Source: Corynebacterium sp. p3-SID1145 (GTDB lineage: Bacteria; Actinomycetota; Actinomycetes; Mycobacteriales; Mycobacteriaceae). Taken from it: a DNA stretch of 64,000 nucleotides. Below, one piece after another: positions 27,161-36,606 of the stretch. The stretch is from contig JALXXC010000008.1 of NCBI GenBank assembly GCA_025144245.1, positions 1-64,000 on the forward strand. The letters run 5' to 3'. The position numbers were made by a program, and so were the translations under genes. The stretch's first letter is position 1, and each line of letters opens with the position of its first letter. The notes beneath the pieces are model-generated. The model was not told where the DNA came from and did no database searches. It was given only the letters and a program-made list of their open reading frames with translations.

Positions 27161-29497
27161 TTAGGCGGTGACCGGCTGCCGCACGGAGGGGCGAGCGGGC
27201 TGTGGTGAGGAACTGGTGTTGTCGTGGGAGGGCTCGAATCTACGCAGCGTGAGCGAGTTGGAGACCACGAACACCGAGGAGAAGCCCATCGCAATGCCCG
27301 CCAACCCCGGGTTGAGGAAACCGATCGCGGCGACCGGGATCAGCACGACGTTGTAGGCGAACGCCCAGAACAGGTTGCCCTTGATGGTGCCCAGCGTGCG
27401 ACGTGACAGACGGATGGCATCGCCCGCGGAGCGCAGGTCGTTGTTCATTAAGGTGATATCGGAGGCCTCGATGGCCACATCCGTGCCCGCCCCCATGGCC
27501 AGACCCAGATCGGCCTGGGCCAGGGCGGCCGCGTCATTGACGCCGTCGCCGACCATGGCGACCTTCTTGCCCTCATGTTGCAGCTTCTCGATGACCGCGA
27601 CCTTGTCCTGCGGCATGACCTCGGCACTCACGTTGGCCGCATCGATGCCCACCTCTTGGGCGACGGCGGCCGCGGCCTTCGCGTTATCGCCGGTTAGCAG
27701 GTACGGACTCAACCCCAGCCTGCGGAACTGGGCGACCGCTTCCGCTGAGGAGTCTTTGATGGCATCGCGCACCACGACCACACCGGCGGGCTGGTCATCG
27801 ACGTAGACGGCCACCGGGGTCGCGCCCTGCGACTGTGCGTGGTCGAAGGCGGTGGTGAGGTCACGGGGCAGCTGGCCGGCGGGACGGCCGACGGTGACGA
27901 TGTGACCCTTGACGGTGGCCGTGACGCCCCGGCCGGCGGTGCTGTCGAAGTCGGTGGCCTCCTGGATGTTCCCGGAGCGCTCGGCCTCGGTGACAATCGC
28001 CTTGGCGATGGGGTGCTCGGAGCCTGCTTCGACGGCCGCCGACAAGGCGAGGACCTCGTTGTTGGTGTAGCCGTCGGCGGCGTGGACGCCGGTGACCGAC
28101 ATGACCCCGGAGGTGACGGTGCCGGTCTTGTCCATGACGATGGTGTCGACCTGGCGGGTGGATTCTAGGACCTCCGGGCCCTTGATCAACAAGCCCAGCT
28201 GCGCGCCCCGGGAGGTGCCCACCAGCAGGGCGGTCGGGGTGGCCAGTCCCAGGGCGCATGGGCAAGCGATGATCAGCACCGCGACTGCGGCGGAAAAGGC
28301 CCAGTTCGCCCCGCTGCCAAGGGCGAGGTGGACGATCAGGGTGATGATGGAGACGACAATGACCGTCGGGACGAAGACTGAGGAAATCTTATCCACCAGG
28401 CGCTGGACCGGGGCTTTTTTCGCCTGGGCGTCAGTGACCAGCTTGGCCATCTGGGACAGCGTGGTCTCCGAACCTGTGCGGGTGACTTCGACCAGCAGTC
28501 GACCGGAGGTGTTGATCGTCGCGCCCGTGACCGGGGTGCCGGGGGCGGCCTCGACAGGAACGGACTCGCCGGTCAGCATCGACTCGTCGATGGCCGAGGT
28601 GCCCTCGATGACACGACCGTCAGTGGCGATCTTCTCACCCGGGCGGACGACGAAGACGTCACCGACTGTCAGCTGGGAGACCGGGACGCGGACTTCCTCA
28701 CCGTCGCGGATCACCGCGGCGTCTTTCGCACCCATGTCCAGCAGGGACTTCAGCGCCGCGGAGGACTGGCCCTTGGCGCGGACCTCAAACCACCGGCCGA
28801 GCAACAGGAAGGTGATGACTACGGCGATGGTCTCGAGGTAGATGTGGTCCATGCCGTCATCGCGGGGCAGCAGGCTCACCTCCATGACCATGCCGGGGTG
28901 CCCGGCGTTGCCGAAAAACAAGGCCCACAGCGACCACAGATACGCAGCGGTAGTGCCCAGAGACACGAGCGTGTCCATCGTGGTCGAGCGGTGACGCAGG
29001 TTGGTTAAGGTCGCCCGGTGGAACGGGGCGCCACCGTAGAAGTAGATCAGGGTGGACATGACGAGCAGGGCCCACTGCCAATTCATGAACTGCAGGGACG
29101 GGATCATCGAGATCGCGACCACCGGAACGGAGAGGATCGTCGACCCGACCAGACGCGACTTCAGGTCTCTGGCCTCGGCCTCGCGGGCCTGTTCGTGGCG
29201 GTCACCGACCACCTCGTTGTCCTCCTCCGGGCCGCTGTCCACGGCGGAGGCGTGTTGATCCCCCATGGTGAACGCGTCGTACCCGGCACCCCGCACGGTT
29301 TCGATCAGCCGATCGGCGTCGACTTTGGTGGGGTCGTAACTGACGGAGGCGGATTCGGTGGCGAAGTTGACGGTGGCCTCCACGCCATCGAGCTTGTTGA
29401 GCTTGCGCTCCACCCGCCCTGAGCACGACGTACAGGTCATGCCGGTGACGCCCAGATCGACCTGGAGTAGGTCAACCGACGGTTGAGTCTGAATCAT
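27161..29497 (-). CDS. copA: Cu(I)-exporting P1B-type ATPase CopA
   Basis: A 778-residue P1B-1 ATPase. One N-terminal HMA domain ([12 protein letters not shown], Cys 22 and 25), eight helices, the actuator TGES motif, the membrane metal motif ACPCALGL (CPC), phosphorylation site [14 protein letters not shown] (HP motif) and [14 protein letters not shown]. It pumps Cu(I) out of the cytoplasm. ATG 29497; copZ lies 170 nt upstream on the same strand and probably shares its CsoR-controlled promoter. Confidence 0.95.
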   Translation of the reverse strand: MIQTQPSVDLLQVDLGVTGMTCTSCSGRVERKLNKLDGVEATVNFATESASVSYDPTKVDADRLIETVRGAGYDAFTMGDQHASAVDSGPEEDNEVVGDRHEQAREAEARDLKSRLVGSTILSVPVVAISMIPSLQFMNWQWALLVMSTLIYFYGGAPFHRATLTNLRHRSTTMDTLVSLGTTAAYLWSLWALFFGNAGHPGMVMEVSLLPRDDGMDHIYLETIAVVITFLLLGRWFEVRAKGQSSAALKSLLDMGAKDAAVIRDGEEVRVPVSQLTVGDVFVVRPGEKIATDGRVIEGTSAIDESMLTGESVPVEAAPGTPVTGATINTSGRLLVEVTRTGSETTLSQMAKLVTDAQAKKAPVQRLVDKISSVFVPTVIVVSIITLIVHLALGSGANWAFSAAVAVLIIACPCALGLATPTALLVGTSRGAQLGLLIKGPEVLESTRQVDTIVMDKTGTVTSGVMSVTGVHAADGYTNNEVLALSAAVEAGSEHPIAKAIVTEAERSGNIQEATDFDSTAGRGVTATVKGHIVTVGRPAGQLPRDLTTAFDHAQSQGATPVAVYVDDQPAGVVVVRDAIKDSSAEAVAQFRRLGLSPYLLTGDNAKAAAAVAQEVGIDAANVSAEVMPQDKVAVIEKLQHEGKKVAMVGDGVNDAAALAQADLGLAMGAGTDVAIEASDITLMNNDLRSAGDAIRLSRRTLGTIKGNLFWAFAYNVVLIPVAAIGFLNPGLAGIAMGFSSVFVVSNSLTLRRFEPSHDNTSSSPQPARPSVRQPVTA

Positions 29498-29667
29498 CAG
29501 TGATCAGTCCTTCAGCAAACAGTGGTGAGGTGCATCTCCGAGGTCCCAAAAGGCCCGCCCACAGATGCACCGTCGGGGATATCGAACCTGCATGGCTGGG
29601 CCTGATGGGCATATCCAGCAGGGTTGGCCCGGCCGTGTCTACCCGAGGCGGGGACCGGGCCCAGGGA

Positions 29668-29877
29668 TTAGGGCTTGACGGTGTAGCCGGCTGTCGTGAC
29701 AGCGGCGACAACATCGTCGTCGGTGAAGTTTTCACCCGTGACGGTCACCTGTCCGGTATCCACGGTGGCCTCCACCTTGGTCACACCGGCGACCTCGCCG
29801 ATCTCCTCCTCCACGGAGGACTTGCAGTGTCCGCAGGTCATGCCTTCGATGATGTACTTCTTTGTTACGGCGCTCAT
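29668..29877 (-). CDS. copZ: copper chaperone CopZ (HMA domain)
   Basis: A 69-residue heavy-metal-associated domain protein with the GMTCGHCKSSVEEEI Cu(I) motif. It delivers Cu(I) to CopA and can load CsoR. ATG 29877 with GAAAGGA upstream. First gene of the copZ-copA-csoR unit. Confidence 0.95.
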   Translation of the reverse strand: MSAVTKKYIIEGMTCGHCKSSVEEEIGEVAGVTKVEATVDTGQVTVTGENFTDDDVVAAVTTAGYTVKP

Positions 29878-29936
29878 CAGATGATCCTTTCCTTGATGTC
29901 CTGAAGGGCACGAGTGGAGATGCCCCAACAACTTTC

Positions 29937-29965
29937 AACCTATACCCATGGGGGGTATCAGTCAA
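29937..29965 (-). promoter_or_regulatory. copZ promoter with CsoR box in the spacer
   Basis: Minus strand: -35 TTGACT (29965-29960), 17-bp spacer, -10 TAGGTT (29942-29937). The inverted repeat ATACCC-N5-GGGTAT (29942-29958) fills the spacer, so bound CsoR would block RNA polymerase directly. Confidence 0.75.
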
Positions 29966-30052
29966 GGAGGTGTCTGCCCCTAAGCGTCCCGTTCGGCGGG
30001 CAAGACTTCCGGAACGGCCGCGATCGTTGCTGCACTTCTTGTACAAAAGGGG

Positions 30053-30304
30053 ATGGGCATCACGGTCATCCTCAGTCAGTTCCGCAGCGAACAAAGCCGC
30101 TATCTTGATGCCGCCCAACGTGAACCGGTCACCACCCTCAGTCGCGGGCCCCGCCGCCGGGCGGTGGTGGTCTCCCCGGACTTCTACGACCGGGCGGTTC
30201 AGACGCTGGAGGATGGCGAGGATATCCGTGCCGCAGCGGCTGCCCGCTAGGAGGCGGGCGGTGTCTCCCACGAGGAGTTCACGTCCGACCTCGAACTGGA
30301 CTGA
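30053..30304 (+). pseudogene. Phd/YefM-type antitoxin with premature stop
   Basis: Starts MGITVILSQFRSEQSRYLDA, the prevent-host-death DNA-binding fold, and includes RRAVVVSPDFYDRAV. TAG at 30248-30250 interrupts the frame; beyond it the same frame continues EAGGVSHEEFTSDLELD and stops at 30302. That is the usual Phd C-terminus (toxin-binding tail), so 83 codons were the original length. No toxin gene follows. A 65-residue truncated protein could still be made and might bind DNA, but it could not neutralise a partner. Confidence 0.7.
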
Positions 30305-30760
30305 CCTGCCTGTCCATATCTGTGCCACGGTATTTGATCATCGATAAGCTTTCAACTGCGACAGCCCTTCGCACGCTGGCCCGGCAATGGCAGCAGTGAT
30401 TGCCACCGCCATCGACGCCCTGGCCCACGTTCCGCCGTCTCGGCGGAGTGGAAAAGTTGCGGGGCGGCGACGGGGAGTGCTGTAGCTGGGTAGTCCACGG
30501 CCGTCAATGACGGTGAGCTGATCAGCGTCTCGGCTCCAAGGAAGACAGGCACTCATACTCGCATCGTTGAGTGGGATGAGGCCGGTCCCTGGCGTTCCTG
30601 CGCAGACCGCAGAGACGCTTCTCACTCATCGCCGACACAGCCCGGACTTGATAGCTTCTCCAGGCAGGGCAGACCGGGGCACAGGGGAGGCAGTCCGTGC
30701 TCGTCATATATGGGGGCGGCGAGCGTCCCGCCAACGAGGAGCAGGTGGAGTAATCCACGT
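30305..30760. other. 456-nt stretch without a supportable gene
   Basis: Open frames on both strands look random (Arg/Pro/Ser-rich, no motif). A near-copy of the backbone 11-mer (GCTTATCGATG, minus strand) is at 30341-30351. It is probably decayed sequence from the lost toxin gene or a neighbour. Confidence 0.4.
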
Positions 30761-32389
30761 TTAGTGAGATACTTCCGTAACCTGCCTTCTCCTGCGCCAG
30801 CTGACGAGGCCGGTAACGGCAGGCCATGCAAGAGCCAGCATCGCGAGAACCAACAGGGGCGTATCCCCCATGCGCGCATACGGCGTCAAACCAGTATGAA
30901 GGGGAACGGTTGCCGTCAGCAGTTCGTTCGCGCCCAGGCCACTGAGTTGTGAGACTGTGCCGTCGGGCTGGATAACTGCGGAGTATCCGGTGGGGGCAGC
31001 CTGGAGAACGGTGCGGCCAAACTCGCGAGCACGCATCCGGGATGCGGCCACTTCAATTGCAGGTACTTCCTCGGTCACAAAAGACGCGGCGTTGGTCGGT
31101 GCGAGGAGTAACTGCCCACCATTGCGAACGGCATCGGCGACCCGGTCGGCGAAGAAGACCTCATAAGAAATGACGATCCCCAATCGTGGTGTCCCGCTGG
31201 GATCGAGCACCGCTGGTCCCTCTCCGGCAATGGCGTCGCGGGGGATGAACCGTGCGTCCTCGCTGAGTCGTTCAATCAAATTGCGCATAGGGATGTACTC
31301 GCCGAACGGCACACGATGATGCTTCTCATAGCGTCCTAACCGGGTCCCGTCCGGTCCCCACACTATGGATGCGTTCCGGAAATGTTGATCCTCGGATTCG
31401 GTAATTCCGACGACGATGTTCGTGTCGAGTTGCCTGGCCAGTTCAGCGGAAGCTGCATCAACGCGCGTCCCGTCGATTGAGCCGTCGATATTGACGACGT
31501 TTTCGGGCAGCAGAACCAGATCAGGGTCCCCGGTGATATCTTCGGCAGCCTGTAGGTGCCGGCGGGTCGTATCAAACGGATCGGTATTGATCGCGCGAAG
31601 CCCGCGGGGGCCTCCACCCTGCACGAGCACGACGTCAAGGCTGCCTTCTGCCGTATCATCTACGATCGTTGGCGCGAACGCCGGTACCGCGAGTACCACG
31701 ACCACTGCGACCACGGATGCTGCACGGGCTCGTCTCGGCACGAAGATGACAGCGGTAACAACGGCCCCCGCAACTGCGGCCAACGCGGTCACCAGGAGAG
31801 TCCCACCCAGGGGCGCTGCCGCCATGAAAGGACCATCGGTCTGGCTGTATCCGAAAGCGGACAGCGGGAAACCGCCGAACGGGAACCGGTGCTGCACAGC
31901 CTCCAATAACACCAGGGCAGCAGGGGTGAGCAGCCACCAGCCCGACCAGCGGCTGCGAAAAGCCGCCTCGTTAGGCGATACCGCGGCAACCAGCATTAAC
32001 AGTAGCGCCTGAACGGCAACAACAGCAGCGTATCCGGCAGTGTTGAAGTCGGTGAGCCAGCGCAGAGCAAGAGCGTAGTGCGCCACCCCGCCCAACCCAC
32101 CGAGCCACAAACGGTTACGTAGTGGTTGACCTGCCAAAGCCAGCATGAACATAGTCACGCCCACCGGGAACAGCACCCACCAACCGCGTGGCGGCAGCGC
32201 CAGCCACCAGACCACCGCAGCTCCCATCATGAGCGCGGTGGGACCGGCCAATCTGCGCCAGTTATCGCCGGCTATCCCCCGGGAAAGACGTGAGACTGTC
32301 ACGTCTGCTGCAGTACTAGCCTTCACCGGAGATCGGCCTTCTTCGGGTTGCTGCTCAGTTGTGAATATATGCCCAATCCTTCGACTCAT
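30761..32389 (-). CDS. lnt: apolipoprotein N-acyltransferase homologue with Cys-to-Ser active site
   Basis: A 542-residue Lnt-type protein: about seven N-terminal helices (50-235) and a nitrilase-like extracytoplasmic domain. Lnt N-acylates the lipoprotein N-terminal Cys. By alignment from memory with E. coli Lnt (Glu-Lys-Cys triad), Glu 296 in LLPENVV and Lys 356 in RYEKHHR are kept, but the Cys of the ICYE block is Ser 408 (VISYEVFF, codon TCT at 31166-31168). Activity is therefore doubtful. The start may instead be GTG 32326 (AGAAGG upstream). It lies 70 nt after the ccsA remnant; actinobacterial copper islands carry such genes next to tlpA. Confidence 0.85.
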   Translation of the reverse strand: MSRRIGHIFTTEQQPEEGRSPVKASTAADVTVSRLSRGIAGDNWRRLAGPTALMMGAAVVWWLALPPRGWWVLFPVGVTMFMLALAGQPLRNRLWLGGLGGVAHYALALRWLTDFNTAGYAAVVAVQALLLMLVAAVSPNEAAFRSRWSGWWLLTPAALVLLEAVQHRFPFGGFPLSAFGYSQTDGPFMAAAPLGGTLLVTALAAVAGAVVTAVIFVPRRARAASVVAVVVVLAVPAFAPTIVDDTAEGSLDVVLVQGGGPRGLRAINTDPFDTTRRHLQAAEDITGDPDLVLLPENVVNIDGSIDGTRVDAASAELARQLDTNIVVGITESEDQHFRNASIVWGPDGTRLGRYEKHHRVPFGEYIPMRNLIERLSEDARFIPRDAIAGEGPAVLDPSGTPRLGIVISYEVFFADRVADAVRNGGQLLLAPTNAASFVTEEVPAIEVAASRMRAREFGRTVLQAAPTGYSAVIQPDGTVSQLSGLGANELLTATVPLHTGLTPYARMGDTPLLVLAMLALAWPAVTGLVSWRRRRQVTEVSH

Positions 32390-32458
32390 GTGACAGCAAC
32401 TTTCAGTACTTTCCCAGTGGATCTGGGGGTGTCCGGCAAAGCGTTGACGAATCCGGAT

Positions 32459-33202
32459 TTAGTTCAGGCCGGCGTAGGAGTGCAGGCCGGAGACGACCAG
32501 GTTGATGAGAAACAGGTTGAAGATTATCGTGGCCGGGGCCAGGATATTGATCCACGCGGCCTTGTGATCGCGCCACCCGGCCGTGGCACGGGCATGCAGG
32601 TAGGCGGCATAGAGCACCCAGGAGACAAAGGATGCGGTCTCCTTCGGATCCCATCCTCAAAACCGGCCCCACGAGGCCTCCGCACAGATCGCACCCAGAA
32701 CAATGCCCAACCCCAGCACGGGCAACGTAATGATGGCGGACTTGTTGGCCAGGGCGTCAAGCTTTTTCGCACTCGGTAGAGGCTTGGCCACAGTACCGAA
32801 GAAGCCACGCTCCGCACCCTTCGGCTGCCAGATACGCAGCCGCTGGGAAATATGTACGAGTACATCTCCATGATCTGCGTGGACAAGCTGCAGGTCATCG
32901 ACTTCCGCCCGACACGGTGCACACCACTGGCCCAAAGCGTTGAGGACGACGACCTCGCCTTCAACATCAGACAGGCTGATCTCCTCACCCTCCTCCATCA
33001 GTGACGGGTCGGAGAAGTCCGGCAGCGGGGCACGTTCCTCCTTTGCGTAGATAATCTCGGTTTGGCCTCTTGGTGAGTGGAACTGGAAGGTGCCCCCGAC
33101 GGCGACGGCGTTTCGCCGTCGCCTGAGGAACAAGCCACCAGGGTCACGGTGGTGAGCACCGCGGCAACTGCGATGGCGGCTCTGCGGGGGTGTGCTCGGC
33201 AT
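32459..33202 (-). pseudogene. decayed tlpA'-'ccsA fusion
   Basis: The first part is a TlpA/ResA-like thioredoxin lipoprotein: a signal with lipobox LVAC is visible only in a different frame, then EGEVVVLNALGQWCAPCRAEVD (WCAPC). After about 110 residues it changes without a break into the C-terminal third of the cytochrome c biogenesis protein CcsA/ResC (RLRIWQPKGAERGFFGTV, later GWDPKET and SGLHSYAGLN). TGA at 32654-32656 replaces the Trp expected in WGR-aromatic-W-GWDPKE. Two frameshifts near the 5' end, an internal deletion and the stop make it non-functional. Confidence 0.8.
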
Positions 33203-33352
33203 GGATTAGATCTCCTTATTCCGGGGCGGTGGGGAAGAAGACGGTGTTCTGGTTGTCCCGGAGGACCACAACACCGAGGAAGGTCATCGTGCTGCCCGGT
33301 GGGTGGTCTGCAGCGACTCTGCCCACCTCGGTACTCAACCCTGCTGTGGGGA

Positions 33353-34834
33353 TTACTCGTAGCGAAGCGAGCTGAGCATCCCGGTTTCCATGTGATAGGC
33401 GTTATGGCAGTGAAATGCCCACTCACCGGGGTTGTCAGCGATCAGGTCGGCGATCATGGTTTCACCGTGGCGGAGAAGGACGGTGTCCTTGCGTAGCCCG
33501 CCGCTGCCGGGCAGCGCCCACGTGTGGCCGTGGATGTGCATTGGATGGGGCATCATGGTCCTGTTGCGCATGACCATCCGCAGGCGCTGGCTCTCCTGCA
33601 CGGTCGCGGAGGAGGATTGGCCGTCGATGAGAATGCTCCATTCATACGGCATCATCTGCCCGCCCAGGTCGATGCTGACTTCTCGGTCTGGTGTGCCCTC
33701 GGGCAGGAGTGCACGGTCTGCTGGCTTTAGGGAGGACAGAAGCAGTCCGGTGGACGTCAACTCGGGGAAGTCGACATCGGGGCGGGGGGCCTGGCCGCCG
33801 GCGGTGCGGATGACGGCGAAGGCGCGGTCGTCCTTACCCACCGCCAAAGCCGTGAGCGGGAAGATGCCGTCGCCGAGGATGACCTCGACATCGACACGCT
33901 CGCCCATTGACAGGTAGATCGATTCGGTCTCCCGGGGCTGGACGGGGAAGCCGTCGGTGTGGGTGACGGTCATGCGGTGACCACCGAGGGCCACCTTGAA
34001 GATGGTGTCACCGCCGGAGTTGATAAACCGCAGGCGGGCCTTGTCGCCCGGGCGAGCCTCGAAGGTCCGGTGAGCACGGGGGATACGTCCGTTGATGAGG
34101 TAGTGTGGATACATCACATCGCCGGCATCCCCGCCCATTACCCGGTCCGGGGTGCCGTGCATCATCTGGCCGTGACCTTCCATCGCCTTCTTCCCTTTAT
34201 GGTCGTCCGAACCCATTCCGGTGAGCTTGTCGAGCTCATCGTCGGGAGTGCCCTGAATGCCATCGACCCAGTCGTCGAGCACGATGGTCCACTCGACATC
34301 CTGGTCCTCAGCGTCTTGCGGGTCACGGACGATCAGTGGGGCGTGGAGGCCGCGATCAAGCTGCAGGCCGGAGTGGGAATGGTAGAAGTAGGTGCCACCG
34401 TGGGGGACTTCAAAAACATAGGAGAAAGACTCGCCAGGTTCAATGGGGTCCTGGGTCATGCCGGGCACACCGTCGGCTGCGTTGTGGAGTGCGATGCCAT
34501 GCCAGTGGATGGAGGTGCTCTCAGGCAGTTCATTGGTGATATCGACCTGGAGGACGTCGCCGGCGGTGGCCTCAATGGCCGTATCCCCGGTGTCAGAGAC
34601 GTATCCCCATGTCTTGGCTTCGATGCCGCCGATATCCAGAGAGAGGGGCCGGGCGGTCAGCATCCGGCGCACCGTCGGCTCACCGAGCGCAGTGGGGGTG
34701 GGAGTGGGGCGAAGGGAGGGACCTGGTGCCGAGGCAGCGGGTCCAGGGTCGCTGGTGCAGGCGGCCACGGCCCCGGTGCTGGCGAGGACGAGCCCGCCGA
34801 GCAGCAACTGTCGTCGGGAAAACGCGTTCGTCAT
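33353..34834 (-). CDS. copO: multicopper oxidase CopO/MmcO type
   Basis: A 493-residue three-cupredoxin multicopper oxidase, probably oxidising Cu(I) to Cu(II) outside the membrane. A Tat-like signal SRRQLLLGG and lipobox VAAC (Cys 26) make it an exported lipoprotein. Copper ligands are all present: HWHG, YFYHSHS, HPMHIHGH and FHCHNAYHMETGM. A His/Met/Asp-rich loop (HKGKKAMEGHGQMMHG) near residue 215 resembles the Met-rich loop of CueO. ATG 34834. It follows cueP by about 70 nt on the same strand, as in the C. glutamicum copR-copS-copO region. Confidence 0.93.
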   Translation of the reverse strand: MTNAFSRRQLLLGGLVLASTGAVAACTSDPGPAASAPGPSLRPTPTPTALGEPTVRRMLTARPLSLDIGGIEAKTWGYVSDTGDTAIEATAGDVLQVDITNELPESTSIHWHGIALHNAADGVPGMTQDPIEPGESFSYVFEVPHGGTYFYHSHSGLQLDRGLHAPLIVRDPQDAEDQDVEWTIVLDDWVDGIQGTPDDELDKLTGMGSDDHKGKKAMEGHGQMMHGTPDRVMGGDAGDVMYPHYLINGRIPRAHRTFEARPGDKARLRFINSGGDTIFKVALGGHRMTVTHTDGFPVQPRETESIYLSMGERVDVEVILGDGIFPLTALAVGKDDRAFAVIRTAGGQAPRPDVDFPELTSTGLLLSSLKPADRALLPEGTPDREVSIDLGGQMMPYEWSILIDGQSSSATVQESQRLRMVMRNRTMMPHPMHIHGHTWALPGSGGLRKDTVLLRHGETMIADLIADNPGEWAFHCHNAYHMETGMLSSLRYE

Positions 34835-34905
34835 GATTTAACTTTCCTTGGTGTTAGATTTCAGTGATACGGGAGGCAGGCGCAGGTGAGGATCCTGCTG
34901 AGCCA

Positions 34906-35481
34906 TCACGTCAGGCGCAGGTCTGTGACACAGGTGGCACCGTCGTCGGTGGTGGAAAACTCGGTGGTGCCGGTACGCCCCTGGTAGCTGACCTCAATCA
35001 GGCCGGTGACATCATCGGGAAGCCAGAAGCCAATAAACCCGTTGTCGAAGGTGGTTGTCGCCTCGTCCACCAGCACCTCACCGGTCGCCTCATCGGTGAT
35101 CGTGACCTGGATATCCTCATTGTCGAGTTCCCCCAGGCAGGTCGTAAGGCTGTGGTAGAAGCAGTCGTGGGTCGAGGTGAGATAGGGTGCGATCGAGACA
35201 TACGTCTGATTGTCGGGAAGATCGACCACGACTTCCTGGTCATCGCTCGAGAGCAGCAGTTCATCGGCACGCACTGAGGCGATCAGATCCGTGGGACGCT
35301 CAGTGACCTTCTGCCGGTCGAGGTGATCAATGATCTCCACCGCGTCCATGGCGGCCAGTCCATGGGCAGTCAGGAATTTGTCCTGGGACACCGTCCCATC
35401 GGCGGTGGGTTCCGGGTCGGCGGCCGAACACCCCGTGAGGGCGAGGGCGAGGGCGGCGGCTGCGATCGCTGCTCGTTTCAC
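34906..35481 (-). CDS. cueP: CueP-family copper-binding lipoprotein
   Basis: A 191-residue lipoprotein: signal peptide with lipobox LTGC (Cys 18), then a CueP domain. The conserved Cys pair is in DCFYHSLTTCLGEL and a third Cys is near the C-terminus (DDGATCVTDL), matching the three-Cys copper site of Salmonella CueP; NGFIGFWLPDD is another family block. GTG 35481 follows AGGAG by six bases. It probably sequesters copper at the cell surface, working with CopO. Confidence 0.85.
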   Translation of the reverse strand: MKRAAIAAAALALALTGCSAADPEPTADGTVSQDKFLTAHGLAAMDAVEIIDHLDRQKVTERPTDLIASVRADELLLSSDDQEVVVDLPDNQTYVSIAPYLTSTHDCFYHSLTTCLGELDNEDIQVTITDEATGEVLVDEATTTFDNGFIGFWLPDDVTGLIEVSYQGRTGTTEFSTTDDGATCVTDLRLT

Positions 35482-35806
35482 GTCAATCTCCTTGGATCGT
35501 GGTAAGGCCATGAGAAGACACCGCCTCAAGGTCGATGCCATACCTTTATCTAGCACGGGTGCCTGACGGGCTAGAAATCAAAAACCCTGCTCACAGTCTT
35601 ATAACAGGGCGAAAAGGGGGTGAATTCGGTGGGCTGGGTCACCACCGGAACACCACCCCACAGCCGTGGGCGATGTCCTTCCACCCGCCCCGGGTATGCG
35701 GTGCAGGCAGTGAAATCCCTGGTGGCGCCTGCTGAACCGACCAGGGGAGGCGATGTCGCCGGCCCGGGGTGGGGCACAGGGGTGACGGCGGTCGAAGGGT
35801 GATGTT
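35482..35806. other. cueP/copR intergenic region
   Basis: 325 nt of divergent upstream DNA before the CopR box. It contains CCCTG (35583-35587) able to pair with CAGGG across a short loop, and GC-rich inverted segments (GGTGG/CCACC near 35629-35656). No gene or known RNA family is recognised. Confidence 0.4.
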
Positions 35807-35826
35807 TGAAGATTTGATGAAGATTT
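35807..35826 (+). promoter_or_regulatory. CopR tandem operator
   Basis: TGAAGATTT-GA-TGAAGATTT: two perfect 9-bp direct repeats spaced by 2 bp, identical in form to the CopR box reported in C. glutamicum. It is 58 bp upstream of copR and could also serve the divergent cueP-copO unit. Confidence 0.85.
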
Positions 35827-35883
35827 CCCCGCCAGGCACTGAGCGAGGGTGGTATTCCCCTGGCCGGAGCGATACTGGGGTCT

Positions 35884-36606
35884 ATGGCTGACCGCACACC
35901 GACCACCGCCACGCCCCCGGGGCGGGTGCTGGTCGTCGATGATGAACAACCCCTGGCTCAGATGGTGGCCTCCTACCTCGTCCGGGCCGGCTTCGATACC
36001 CGCCAGGCGCACACCGGCACCCAGGCCGTGGACGAGGCCCGTCGCTTTTCCCCCGATGTTGTGGTGCTGGATCTGGGGCTGCCCGAACTCGACGGCCTGG
36101 AGGTGTGCCGACGGATCCGCACCTTCTCGGACTGCTACATCCTCATGCTCACCGCGCGTGGCAGCGAGGACGACAAGATCAGCGGTTTGACCCTGGGGGC
36201 GGATGACTACATCACCAAACCTTTTAGCATCCGGGAACTGGTGACCCGGGTGCATGCGGTGCTGCGCCGCCCGCGCACCAGCACCACCCCACCGCAGGTG
36301 ACCACCCCCTTGATCGTTGGTGACCTCATCCTTGACCCCGTCGCCCATCAGGTGCGGGTGGGGGAGACGACCGTGGAGCTCACCCGCACGGAGTTCGAGC
36401 TGCTGGTTGCCCTGGCCCTGCGCCCCGGCCAGGTGCTGACCCGCCACGACCTGGTCGCCGAGGTCTGGGACACCACCTGGGTCGGTGATGAACGCATCGT
36501 CGATGTCCACATCGGCAACTTGCGTCGCAAGCTCGGCACCGACACCCGGGGCCGGGGGTTTATCGACACCGTACGTGGCGTGGGCTACCGGGTGGGGCAG
36601 CCATGA
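35884..36606 (+). CDS. copR: copper-responsive response regulator CopR
   Basis: A 240-residue OmpR/PhoB-type regulator. Receiver domain: DD (VVDDEQ), phospho-acceptor Asp in VVVLDLGLPELDG, Thr in MLTARG, Lys in YITKPF. C-terminal winged helix ends GYRVGQP. ATG 35884, eight bases after a GATACT -10 candidate. It overlaps copS (ATGA). The tandem operator upstream suggests autoregulation and control of cueP-copO. Confidence 0.93.
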   Translation: MADRTPTTATPPGRVLVVDDEQPLAQMVASYLVRAGFDTRQAHTGTQAVDEARRFSPDVVVLDLGLPELDGLEVCRRIRTFSDCYILMLTARGSEDDKISGLTLGADDYITKPFSIRELVTRVHAVLRRPRTSTTPPQVTTPLIVGDLILDPVAHQVRVGETTVELTRTEFELLVALALRPGQVLTRHDLVAEVWDTTWVGDERIVDVHIGNLRRKLGTDTRGRGFIDTVRGVGYRVGQP

